From the NCBI RefSeq assembly GCF_032452875.1, contig NC_083868.1, positions 31,724,537 to 31,788,536 on the forward strand: 64,000 nucleotides of DNA. Direction: 5' to 3'. Below, in pieces: positions 46,776-58,410 of the stretch. The stretch is from Bos javanicus (taxonomy: Eukaryota > Chordata > Mammalia > Artiodactyla > Bovidae). The notes under the pieces were generated by a model that was given only the letters and a program-made list of their open reading frames with translations, ran no database searches and was not told the origin of the DNA. Numbering within the stretch: position 1 is the stretch's first letter; every line of letters begins with the position of its first letter. A program made the translations under genes and the position numbers.

Positions 46776-47739
46776 AATAATAAATTTAGTCACATTGTTT
46801 TTACTATATATTTATGATACATTTTTTAAAACTGAAATAAAATGCATGATTAAGGTTTTAAATGAAACACTGAAAATAATTGCCTTCTTTCAAATAAAAA
46901 AGGAAGTATAAATCATGAAGTGAGAAGTAACTTTTGTTCATGGAGAGCTGGTGATAGAACTCAAGTCTCCCCTGTAAAATTACAAGCTTCATCTTGCTAT
47001 CTTTAATTTAGGAAGGAATTCTGTCAAAACTGGCCAAGCTGTTCTAACAGACTTGACACCATTTTGACAAACAAAGCACAGCATGCCCAAAGGCATTAAG
47101 GAGCAAGACTTCCCAAAGATCATGTGTACTTTGGCCATCTGTGTAGTTTAAATTTTTGAGAACATTAAATCTCACAAAATTGGATATTTTGCACAGACTT
47201 TTTTGTGTATACATGTCTTTGATGGAGTTAGTTTATGAAATTTTATGAAACTGATATATCCATAAAATCTTTTTGAAAATCAATTTTAGGATATAGAATC
47301 TTATTTTCCCCAGTTTCATTATAATACTTAGTATGTGTTTCACTTGATATATATCTAAAATACTTTTGTGAAACCAGTTTCCAAATATAGGATCTTACTT
47401 TCCCACTGTTTTCCTATCACTTGATATGTGTTTCTCTGAAAAACTACTTAGAAATTCATTTTTTAAAATTACAAAACTTACATTTAAGAATCTAGGTTTT
47501 GAATATATTATGAATGTCAAATTAATAGTAATGCTCAAAATATTTTACAAATAGGAGTGTAAATGATGAGGAAATATTTTGACTTTTGATCAATCATAAT
47601 TTAATATTCTAAGGAAATAGAATATTATGATAATTGAAAATAAACAGAATGATCTCAAATTTGCATATATTATACCCTTTTCTTCTACAATATGTTGCAG
47701 CAAATAATATATTAAATCTAATATTAACAAACACCAATT
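46776..47739. other. Unassigned; contains diverged ~97-bp direct repeat
   Basis: From 47288 and again from ~47383 the same series of words returns: atata-g-atcttattttcc / atataggatcttactttcc, then atatgtgtttc. The rest is AT-rich with no gene. Confidence 0.45.
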
Positions 47740-47970
47740 GGGTTCTAGTCACTACTTTATATTAATTACCCTTTCAACCTCCATAATAGGATTTTAGGTA
47801 CTTAACTCAATTTTTTTTTCTCCAAAAGGCCATTTTAAAATAATTTTACCAAAATTGATAGTTACAAAGGTTAACTAATTTGCTCATGGTTATATTATTG
47901 ATACATTGTGAAATCACCTCAAACCTGACTTATTTGACTCCAAAACTCATGGCCTTACCACTATGCCCTA
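47740..47970 (-). repeat. MIR SINE
   Basis: Antisense order is clear: acaaaggttaactaatttgc, tcatggttatattattgata, then aaacctgacttatttgactc and ccttaccactatgccc. Confidence 0.7.
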
Positions 47971-48004
47971 ATGATTCCATATAATTCTCTAAGTTTGTTA
48001 CATC

Positions 48005-48238
48005 CTGAAAGTGAAAGTGAAAGAAAGAAAGTGAAAGAAAGTCGCTCAGTCGTGTCCGATCATTTGCAACCCCATGGACTGTAGCCTACCAGCCTCTTCT
48101 GTCCATAGCATTTTTCCAGGCAAGAATACTGGAGTGGGTTGCCATTTCCTTCTCCCGATCTTCCTGACCCAGGGATTTAACCCAGGTCTCCAGCATTGTA
48201 GGCAGATGCCTTACCATCTGAGCCACCAGGGAAGTCCC
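48005..48238 (-). mobile_element. Bov-tA SINE
   Basis: Full antisense copy with a gaaagtgaaag-rich tail at 48008-48040 and tRNA-like head ending tgagccaccagggaagtc. Confidence 0.9.
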
Positions 48239-48256
48239 TTCTACAATATTGTAGAA
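48239..48256. repeat. Perfect 18-bp palindrome
   Basis: ttctacaatattgtagaa reads the same on both strands and begins at the right edge of the SINE. Confidence 0.85.
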
Positions 48257-51200
48257 GCTCCTGGCTTTTAGAAGTGAAATTTCAGAGTTGAATATGAACA
48301 ATCAAACTTGTAAGAAAATTTGAAAGAGTTGGAAATAAGGATAACATTAATACATAGTTCAACTATATAAAAGTAAACCTCATTTGTACAGAATTTTGTC
48401 AGGAGAATAATATTTTAAAAATATTATTTATGAAGATCCAGGCTCTTCAGATATCCATTTAAAATATTGTTTTCTAAGGATCCTTTAACTCAGATTCAAA
48501 GAAATGACTATATTTTACAGGTATCTGTGCATTAATCTAAGCATATATTTCTCAGAAGCACTTTTTCATTGAACTCATTAAATAATGATGAAATTCTGAT
48601 ATAAAATTTCAGTTCTCATCAATAAACTGATGGGACTCTTTATTCAAGAATAGTTAGAGCAGTGGTATCATCCCTGCCTTAAATGACCTTCCCTCCAAGT
48701 TCTGAGTCAGAATGTATCAGTTACTTTTAGATAAGTAAAAATAGAAACAGGAACAAAATATGTAAAAAGTGAAACCTGTATATGTCTTTCCTGGGATTTG
48801 CTTAAGAAGAACTTCTGAGTGGAGAAAAGGTTGATTTAGCACATATGTCATATCTCTCAGCATTTGGGCTTCCTCCTAAATTAGGTTTATTTTACAGTAT
48901 TTAGAAACTTGATGCTGAAACATGATACTATCATGATATATGACATATGTTTTGCAAAGATTAACACTTATAGGAATGTTAGAATGTTATAAGCACAAGT
49001 ACTCTTCCATCAAATCATGTACATTACCCATTCTTTGCACCACAGGTATATATCAGGTTTGAGAGATTCAATAAAGTTTGCATGCTTTCACCTCATGTTG
49101 TGTATTGGCCTGATAAGATTTCAAATCCACTTTTTTTGTTGCCATTTTTTTAATCCAGGAATGAAGTTGTTTTTCTCCAAGGGTGAAGCTGTTTACCTTG
49201 AGGAAGCTGTGTCAGAATGTCACATCTGTGGCTGTCAATAAACACTCAGTAGCTAAGCTACTAACAAGCACTGCTATAAAGAAGGGTAAGAATGCATGCA
49301 GGGGTAACTATGGTTGGGAATATTCAAGTTTTAAATACGAAAAGGATTGACCTGCAACATGAATGTTGGGTCTGGGCAAGAAGACTCTGTTGATCTAAAT
49401 AGCTCTCCAAAGACCTTGAGGCATTAGTTCCTGCCTGTGCAAAGTGACCCTGCAAGGTAATGGTGAAAACCACACAACTAACCAGAGATCATCTTGCTGG
49501 CTAACACTTGTGTTTTCTGTTTCCCTTCCCTAGCAACATGCTCTAGCAACAAGGGACATAAGCTCCTGGGTGGCTAAGCCAAAGTTCTGGGACAATCTAC
49601 TAACTCATAGAAAGGTCCATCTCAACGAAATTTGTATTTTATACTTTTCAACTCCTCTTTGCCTGGAACAACAGTCTGGTCAATCTACTATTGGTTTGGA
49701 GCATGTTATTTCCTTATCACTTTATAAGAGACATTATACTATATACTACTGGCTTGCGAAATTATTATAATTCTCACAGTTAACCTGTGTTAAATAGATA
49801 AATTGGTAAAGACCATCTGAGTCTATGTGCATAATCTGTCACTTCTGGAAACAAAACAACTCCTTACATTTTATAAAGTTTTAATTTTAAGGTCAATATA
49901 CTTTTAGATAATAAATTCACTCTTTTTTTTGTATTATTAACATCTTATGAAGCAAATGAGATATAAGCTAAACTTTGAAGTAGGGACATGATTTGAATAT
50001 TTAGAAGACTTACAAAGTGTCCTGGCTACAAGAAAAGTTGTAGAAAGAGAAAGAAGGCCATGTGTTACTGAAAGTGAAGAACTGGTTTTTAAAAAAGGCC
50101 TTAATTTATTTTCTAATATATAAAGCATGGTTCTTCAACTTACCTAACTTGTAGCATTGAGAATATTTAGTTAATTTAAGCAAGCATTCCTAAGCCACTA
50201 CTTTGAAGTAAGAGGTGTTCAACAGAAGCTGATCTTCTTTCTACCAAAGAATAGCATTCAGATTGCTAATGGAATGCTTGCCAAAAACTTCCTCTAAAAA
50301 CAATATTGAAACTGTGTAGTTCTTGACATGTGATAATTAAGACAATCAGTCTGATAGCCACATGCCAAATGTATTGAAGCAGAAAGTTTCCTGTTCTCAG
50401 TATAGAACACGGGATTAGGATAGAATATAGGGAGAGATCTCTAGTAGAACTTACAAAAATAGAATTGTAAAGCCATTCAGACAGGAAGAATTAACGATGC
50501 AGAATTATTTGTTAACACTGTATTTGTGTTATATAGTGAAATCAATCTATTCTTATGCTGGTCTCAAACTTCTAGAAGTGTTATAAACATCATGTATGCT
50601 AAATAAACACAGAGAAAATTAAATATGTGAATGAAAAATTGTCTTCAAAATATAATTGTAAATATCTAATAGTAAAGTTATATTACTTTTATATTGAAAA
50701 AGCATATGGTGACTAGAATATTTTAGCCCACATTAATAATCAAAAAGTTTAAATATTTTGTATCTCATTTTCCAGTCAAGTATTATTTAAGGAGAGTTTA
50801 TTATATGGGTGTTGATTCCCTGTAACTCGGTTTCATAAGTTTATGGTAAGAACAATCTTATTTTTACTTTTACTTCATTTTTTTTATTTTTATATTTCCT
50901 AAAGAGAATTCTTAAATCTATTTGTGAGATTATTTCTAACAAGAGCAATTCTTGACAAATAGTAAACCTAATCAGAAAAGAAACTCTTGTTATAGTCTCC
51001 TAAGCTATATTGAAACACTCTGGCTCACCGCTTAGCTATATAATCTTCTTTCACCTGCATATCAAGGATATACTTCTCACAGAAGTATAAGGATTAATAA
51101 AAAAAGTCATTAATAGAATCTTCTATATGTTTCCTTGTTCCAAAAGATTTCAATAAGATATATATGTGTGTATATATATATATATATAGTTATTACTTAG

Positions 51201-51562
51201 AAACGTTCCAAACGGTATATAGGTAACAGCAATCTTAGAGATAAGAAAACTAATTCAAAGGGATTAACATTTTACCAATATGATGTCAAATATTTGCTTG
51301 AAACATGAAAAGTCAAAATGTTAAATTGGCTGTTTTGTTGGGTCAGCAGTAACAAGTAGTGGACAGGAAAGTCTTCGATAAACCATAAGTGAGGAAACAA
51401 CTCATCTTGGTGAACTCTATTTGAAATCATTACATTTTAGAATGACAACAGATCACAGAAGCATAAAAGATTAGAAAGGCCATGACCTTCACAGATCATC
51501 AACTCATAATGTGACTTAAAAAGGCCACTATGGAAATACAGCCTAATTTGGACATAAAGGGT
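48257..51562. other. Unassigned stretch, no gene
   Basis: About 3.3 kb with no recognised repeat except a TA/TG run at 51159-51188. 49320-49560 is less AT-rich. No known protein in any frame. Confidence 0.45.
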
Positions 51563-51571
51563 TGTGATTTT

Positions 51572-54129
51572 CAGATTAGTTCGGTTCAGTCGCTCAGTCG
51601 TATCTGAATCTTTGCAACCCCATGCACTGCAGCATACCAGGCCTTCCTATCCATCACCAACTCACAAAACTTGCTCAAATTCATGTCCAGAGTGGGTGAT
51701 GCCATCCAACCATCTCATCCTCTGTCGTCCCTTTTTCCTCCTGCCTTCAACCTTTCCCAGCATCAGGATCTTTTCCAATGAGACAGCTCTTTGCATCAGG
51801 TAGTCCAAGTATTGCAGCATCAGCATCAGTCCTTCCAGTGAATATTCAGGACTGATTTTTTTCAGGACTGACTGCTTTGATCTCCCTGGAGTCCAATGGC
51901 CTCTCAAAAGTCATCTCCAACACGTATAATGACTACAGAAAAACCATAGCTTTAACTAACTAGATGGACCTTGTTAGCAAAGTAATGTCTTTGCTTTTTA
52001 ATGTGCTGTCTAGGTGGATCATAGCTTTTCTTCCAAAGAGCAAGCATCTTTTAATTTCATGGCTGCAGTAACCATCTGTAGTGATTTAGGGCCTCAAGAA
52101 AATGAAGTCTGTCACTGTTTCCATTGTTTCCCCATCTATTTGCCATGAAGTGTTGGGACTGGATGATGCCCCGATCTTAGTTTTTCAATGTTGAGTTTTA
52201 AGTCAGATTTTTGACTATCTACTTTCACTTCCATCAAGAGACTCCTTAGTTTTTCTTGGTTCATGTACTGTTGAAGCCTCGCTTGAAGGATTTTGAGCAT
52301 TACTTGGCTAATGTGTAAGATGAGTGCAATTGTGTGGTAGTTTCAACATTTTTTAGCATTGCCTTTCTTTGGGATTAGAATGAAAACTGACCTTTTCCAC
52401 TCTTGTGGCCATTGCTGAGTTTTCCAAGTTTGCTGGCATATTGAGTGCAGCACTAACAGCATCAACTTTAGGACTTGAAATAAGTCAGCTGGAGTTCCAC
52501 CACCTCCACTAGATTTGTTCGGAGTGATGCTTCCTAAAGCCCACTTAAGTTCGCATTCCAGGGTGTCTGGCTATAGGTGAGTGATCACACCATCATGATT
52601 ATCTGGGTCATGATATTTTTCATATAGTTCTTCTGTATATTCTTGCCACTTCTTCTTAATATCTTCTGCTTCTGTTAGGTCCATACCATTTCTGTCCTTT
52701 ATTGTGCCCATCTTTGCATGAAATGTTCCCTTGGTCTCTCTAATTTTCTTAAAGAGATCTCTAGTCTTTCCCACTCTATTATTTCCCTTTATTTCTTTGC
52801 ATTGATCACTGAGGAAGGCTTTCTTATCTCTCCTTGCTATTCTTTGGAACTCTTCATTCACATGGGTATATCTTTCCTTTTCTCCTTTGCCTTTAGCTTC
52901 TCTTCTTTTCTCAGCTATTTGTAAGGCCTTCTCAGACAACCATTTTTCACTTTTGCATTTCTTTTTCTTGGGATCGTCTTTATCATTGCCTCCTGTACAA
53001 TGTCACAAACCTCCACCCATAGTTCTTCAGGCACTCTGTCTATCAAATCTAATCCCTGAATATATTTGTCACTTCTACTGTATAATTGTTAAGGATTTGA
53101 GTTAGGTCATACATGAATGGTCTGGTGGTTTTCCCTACTTTCTTCAGTTTAAGTCTGAATTTGGTAATAGTATTTCATTATCTGAGCCACAGTCAGCTCC
53201 TCGTCTTATTTTTCCTGACTGTATAGAGATTCTCCATCTTATCAATCTGATTTCAGTATTGGCCATCTAGTGATGTTTATGTGTAGAGTCCTCTCTTGTG
53301 TTATTGGAAGAGGGTGTTTCCTATGACAAGTGGTTCTCGACAAAACTCTGTTAGCCTTTGCCCTGCTTCATTTTGTACTCCAAGGCCAAATTTGCCTGTC
53401 ACTTCAGGTATTTCTTGACTTCTTGCTTTTGCATTCCAGTTCCCTATGATGATAGGGCATTTTTTTGGGTGTTAGTTCTAGAAGGTCTTGTAGGTCATCA
53501 TAGAACAATTCAACTCCAGCATCTTTGGCTTTAGTGGTTGGGGCATTGACTTGGATTACTCTGATATTAAATGTTTTGTCTTGGAAATGAACAGAGATCA
53601 TTCTTTCGTTTTGGATATTGCACCCAAATATTGCATTTTGGACTCTTTTGTTGACTATGAGGGCTACTCCATTTCTTCTAAGGGATTCTTGCCCACAGTA
53701 GTAGACATAATGGTCATCTGAGTTAAATTCACCCTTTCCAGTCCATTTTAGTTCACTGATTCCTAAGATGTTGATGTTCACTCTTGCCATCTCCTGTATG
53801 ACCACTTCTACTTTGCCTTGATTCATGGACCTAACATTCCAGGTTCCTATGGTATATTGTTTTTTACAGCATCAGACTTTATGTCCATCAACAGTCACAT
53901 CCACAACTTGGTGTTGTTTTGCTTTGGCTCTGTCTCTTCATTCTTTCTGTAGTATTTCTCCACTGATCTCCAGTAGCATATTGTGCAACTACCGACCTGG
54001 GGAGTTCCTCTTTCAGTATCCTATCTTTTTGCCTTTTCATACTGTTCATGGAATTTTCCAGGCAAGAATACTGAAGTGGTTTGCCATTCCCTTCTCCAGC
54101 GGACCATGTTTTGTCTGAACTCTCCACCA
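51572..54129 (-). mobile_element. Near full-length BovB LINE with central deletion
   Basis: Antisense. From right to left it has a 5' region (atggtggagagttcagac read in reverse), endonuclease, linker, the start of RT, and the C-terminal part and 3' tail. At ~52255 the sequence jumps from before to after the RT palm. By comparison with 56080-56560 about 0.46 kb is missing, including Y-A-D-D. Flanks tgtgatttt at 51563-51571 and 54130-54138 look like a 9-base target-site duplication, which supports a full-length insertion that was deleted later. Confidence 0.88.
53404..53826 (-). pseudogene. BovB APE-like endonuclease remnant
   Basis: 140 residues in one frame. I-L-G-I-S-E-L-K-W carries the catalytic Glu. 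E-F-N-S-D-D-H-Y-V-Y-Y, G-V-A-L-I-V-N-K-R and I-S-V-H-F-Q follow in the normal order of an RTE endonuclease, then P-K-K-M-P-Y-H as the frame shifts. The W-N-V-R-S-M motif before the ATG is in the neighbouring sequence. The second half (G-D-W/F-N region and His) is lost from this frame, so it is inactive. A further piece of the same ORF2 is open at 52571-52939 (E-E-F-Q-R-I-A-R-R-D-K-K-A-F-L). Confidence 0.8.
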
Positions 54130-54138
54130 TGTGATTTT

Positions 54139-54544
54139 AATATCGTCTTATCTATTGAATTTAATAACATTCTTTACAGTGAAGTGATTTTTTTCACTCA
54201 GCATATAGTCTTTCATGCCTATTAAAAGTTTTGATTTAGTATAACAAATTTTCCTTCTCAGAAGTTATAGTAATTCATTTATTCTCAGGTGTAAGTTACT
54301 GTTTTCAGTGAAGACTTTATATTATACTTCATCAAAGTTTACCTCACCAGTGTAAGGTCCTGACCTAAGTCTTTCATTATCTTCTGGTCTACTTTATCAG
54401 ATTAGCAAAGAATCCTAAAATTTTAGGACAAGAAGGGAAAATGCAGATTATCTTCTCCACCACCTTCTATCTTCTGTATTTAATTGTAGAATGGTTTTAA
54501 AAAGTACTCTTGAGTGTCTTCTACATAGCAAATTCCCCATTTAG
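54139..54544. other. Unassigned spacer
   Basis: No gene seen. Confidence 0.45.
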
Positions 54545-54555
54545 ACAACTGTACT

Positions 54556-54761
54556 TTTTATTTTTTTTAATAAATCTGCTCAGTTGTGTCTCACTCTTTG
54601 TAACCCCATTGTCTATATAGTCCATGGAATTCTCTAGGCCAGAATACTGGAGTAGGTAGCCCATCCCTTCTCCAGAGGATCTTCCCGACCCAGGAACTGA
54701 ACCAGGGTCTCCAGCATTGCAGGTGGATTCTTTACCAACTGAGCTATCAGGAAAACCACTC
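54556..54761 (-). mobile_element. Bov-tA SINE with perfect 11-bp duplications
   Basis: Antisense copy between acaactgtact at 54545-54555 and 54762-54772. T-rich start, body, then tRNA-like head (tgagctatcaggaaaacc). Confidence 0.92.
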
Positions 54762-54772
54762 ACAACTGTACT

Positions 54773-55139
54773 GGAGAACTATTTTTGATGTTGAGTGAAA
54801 ATTTGTTTTTACATTATATTTTTTTCTTTGGTAAGGAAAAACAAGTAATAATTTTGTTTGACATTCCTCAATATTAGAGTATTCCTATGATGACTTTTTT
54901 CCCTTAAATCTTATCTTTTTCAGTTTATTTTTATTGATAAGACATGCTTTTGATTTGCATTATCACCCTTGATACTGTATGAATGCATTTGAATTCTCTA
55001 CATCCTTCTTAAAATTTACTGTCAAAAATGTGGCATAATGACTCAAATAAATGTAATGGTATTTTAAGAAGCCAGGCCTATCAGCTTTCTAACTCTGGAT
55101 ATACATGTCAAGATAGATTTTAAAAATACCGTATTTAAT
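54773..55139. other. Unassigned AT-rich spacer
   Basis: No gene seen. Confidence 0.5.
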
Positions 55140-55788
55140 GGTTCAGTTCAGTTCAGTCGCTCAGTTATGTCTGATTCTTTGTGGCCCCATGAGACCGCAG
55201 CACGCCAGGCCTCCCTATCCATCACCAACTGCTGGAATCCACCTAAACCCATGTCCATTGACTTGGTCATGCCATCCAACCATCTCATCCTCTGTCATTC
55301 CCTTCTCCTCCTGCCCTCAATCTTTCCCAGCATCAGAGTCTTTTCAAATGAGTCAGCTCTTTGCATTAGGTGGCCAAAGTATTGGAGTTTTTGCTTCAAC
55401 GTCAGTCCTTCCAATGAACACCCAGGACAGATTTTCTTTAGGATGCACTGGTTGGATCTCCTTGCAGTCCAAGGGACTCTCAAGAGTCTTCTCCAACACC
55501 ACAGTTCAAAAGCATCAATTCTTCAGCACTCAGCTTTTTTACAGTCCAACTCTCACATCCATACATGACTACTGGAAAAACCATAGCCTTGACTAGATGG
55601 ACCTTTGGTGATGACGTAATGTCTCTGCTTTTTAATATGCTGTCTAGGTTGGTCATAACTTTCCTTCCAAGGAGTAAACGTCTTTTAATTTCAGTTACCA
55701 CCTGCAGTGATTTTGGAGCCCAGAAAAATAAAGTCTGCCACTGTTTCCACTGTTTTCCCATCTATTTGCAATGAAGTGATGGGATTGG

Positions 55789-55973
55789 GAGAGATTGGGA
55801 GCAGGAGGAGAAGGGGACGACAGAGGATGAGATGGCTGGATGGCATCACCGACTCAATGGACGTAAATTTGAGTGAACTCCAGTAGTTGGTGATGGACAG
55901 AGAGGCCTGGCGTGCTGCAATTCATGGGGTCACAAAAAGTCAGACATGACTGAATGACTGAACTGAACTGAAC
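55789..55973 (+). mobile_element. Nested BovB 3' end, opposite orientation
   Basis: 185 bases of BovB 3' end with a (TGAAC)n tail lie between two copies of tgatgggattgg (55777-55788 and 55974-55985). The perfect 12-base duplication shows a separate, later retrotransposition into the older BovB. Confidence 0.93.
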
Positions 55974-56032
55974 TGATGGGATTGGATGCCATGATTTTAG
56001 TTTTCGGAATGCTGAACTTTAAGCCAACTTTT

Positions 56033-56401
56033 TCACTCTCCTCTTTCACTCTTCTCTTTCACTTTCATCAAGAGGCTCTTTAGTTTTTCTTCACTTTCTA
56101 CCATAAGGGTGGTGTCATCTGCATATCTGAGGTGATTGATATTTCTCCTGGCAATTTTGATTCCAGCTTGTGCTTCTTCCAGCCCAGCTTTTCTCATGAT
56201 GCATTCTGCATATAAGTTAAATAAGCAGAGTGACAATATACAGCCTTGATGTACTCCTTTTCCTGTTTGGAACCGGTCTGTTGTTCCATGTCCAGTTCTC
56301 ACTATTGCTTCCTGACCTGCATACAGGTTTCTCAAGAGGCAGGTCAGGTGGTTTGAGATTCCCATCTCTTTCAGAATTTTCCACAGTTTATTGTGATCCA
56401 C
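56033..56401 (-). pseudogene. BovB reverse transcriptase palm remnant
   Basis: 122 residues with L-L-R-N-L-Y-A-G-Q-E-A, G-V-H-Q-G-C-I-L-S-L-C-L-F and Y-A-D-D-T (codons at 56114-56125). Catalytic Asp pair kept. The consensus-like C-Q-G-C has become H-Q-G-C. The frame is lost on both sides and the downstream part is cut by the nested element. Confidence 0.8.
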
Positions 56402-56645
56402 ACAGTCAAAGGCTTTGGCATAGTCAATAAAACAGAAATAGATGTTCTTCTGGAACTCTCTTTATTTTTCCATGATCCAGTGGATGTTGGCAATTTGATC
56501 TCTGGTTCTTCTGCCTTTTCTAAAACCAGCTTGAAAATCTGGAAGTTCGTGGTTCACGTATTGTTGAAGCCTGGCTTGGAGAACTTTGTGCATTAATTTA
56601 CTAGCTTTAAAATGAGTGCAATTGTGCTATAGTTCGAGCATTCTT

Positions 56646-56929
56646 TTTACTTTTAAATGAAAAAAAAAAAAGATTAATTAAAAGTTGGATGCACATTTTC
56701 CAGATGGCAACTGTAAATGAAGAACAGCTTTCCTCTTCTTTAAGTAGGAAAAAATTTATTTACCTTTGTGAACTTTAGCATTGCTATATTTGACCACTGA
56801 TTCTAATTAGTTATTATCTTTTGTTTATTGGTACTGATATTAATGTATTTCTCCCATTCTTGATTAACATATTTTGAAAGTGCCAATTGCTTTCTCCACA
56901 GAAGTAAAACAAATAATTATAAAATCTTA
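56646..56929. other. Unassigned spacer
   Basis: No gene seen. Confidence 0.45.
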
Positions 56930-57908
56930 ATGAAAACACAGAAGATCCAAAATTGCCAAAACAATCCTGAGAAATAAGAACAAAGTTGAATATATCATGT
57001 TCTTTGATTTCAAACTATACTACAAATCTATTGTAATCAAAACAGTTTGGTATTGACATCAAAATAGACACATGGATTAATGGAATAAAATGGAGAGCTC
57101 AATTTATGATATGGGCAATTATTCTATGACAAAGGAGGCAAAAATATATACTGGGGAAAATATAGCTTCTTCAATAAATGGTGTTTGGAAAAATGAACAG
57201 CTACATGCAAAAGAATCAAACTGAAATAACTCTTATGCCATGGAAAAAATTAAATTCAAAGTCCATTGGAGACAAAAATATAAGACCTTAAACCATAAAG
57301 CTTCAAGAAGAAAACATGAGTAAGAAACTATTTGATGCTGATCTTTGCAATTTTTTGTGGATATGTATCCTTAATCAGGGGAAACAAAAATAACATAAAA
57401 AATAGGACACCTCAAAGTAAAAAGCTTTTAAACAGCAAACAAAATTATCAATACAGCAAAATGACCACTTACTGAATTGTAGAATTTACTTGTAAATTAT
57501 ATCTCTAATTTGGGGTTAATATCCAAAACGTACAAAGAACTCACATAACTCAACATTAAAAAAAAAAAAAATCAACTGAATTTAAAAAAATGGGCAGCGA
57601 ATTTGAATAGACATTTTTCCAAGGAAGGCAAACAGATGGTCAACAGGCACATGCAAAAATGCTCAGTATCACTAATTAAGAAAATGCAGTCCCACATGTC
57701 AGAAGACCACAAATAATAAGCATTGAGAAAGGAAACCCTTGTACTATTGGTGGGAGTATAAATTGGTACAGCCATTATGAAAAAAGATATAGAGATTTCT
57801 CAAAATATTAAAAATAGAACTACCATATGATCCAGCAATTCCACTACTGGGTATTTATATGAAGAAAACTAAAACACTAACCAGAAAAAAAAAATAATAT
57901 ATACATAT

Positions 57909-57959
<51 letters not shown>

Positions 57960-58410
57960 TTGCAGCATTATTTATAATAGCCAAGACATGGAAGTAATCT
58001 AAGTGTCATCAACAGATGGATGGATAAAGATGTCGTATACACAATGGAATACTAGCTATAAAAGACTGGAATTCTGCCATTCCTCAACATTCTGGATCAA
58101 CAAGTATGGATCTAGAGAGAATTATGCCATGTGAAACAAGTCAGAGAAAGAAAAATATTGTATGACTTTACTTACACATGGAATCTAAAAGTAAATAAAT
58201 GAATGAACATAACAAAAAAGAAACAGAATTATAGATACAGAGAACAAGCAGGTGGTTGTCAGAAAGGATGGGAGTGGAAAAAAAAATAGGTGAGGGAGAT
58301 TAAGAGATACAAACTTTTGCAATTGTAAAATAAATGAGTCACAGGGTATGAAATGTACAGTGTGGGCAATATAGTCAATAGCTATGCAAAAAATCATGAG
58401 TGTGCTTTAT
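56930..58410 (+). mobile_element. Old L1 3' half (L1MA/L1MB type)
   Basis: ORF2 C-terminal part in many broken frames (atccaaaattgccaaaacaa, tatgacaaaggaggcaaaaa, cttcaataaatggtgtttgg, accatatgatccagcaattc) and then 3' UTR to ~58400. A TA microsatellite has grown inside it. Confidence 0.85.
57896..57957. repeat. (TA)n microsatellite inside old L1
   Basis: About 20 uninterrupted TA units after a short mixed TA/TG lead. Confidence 0.92.

Larger units (their letters stand above)
55140..56645 (-). mobile_element. BovB LINE, 5'-truncated, hosting a nested BovB
   Basis: Antisense from a (TTCAG)n tail (55142-55156) to the RT fingers region (~56645). It is split at 55777-55985 by a BovB 3' end in the opposite direction. 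Confidence 0.92.

Noticed and set aside
49570..49770. 66-residue frame in a less AT-rich block, possibly an exon
   Set aside because: No family resemblance and no convincing splice-site context. I saw nothing to support a gene.
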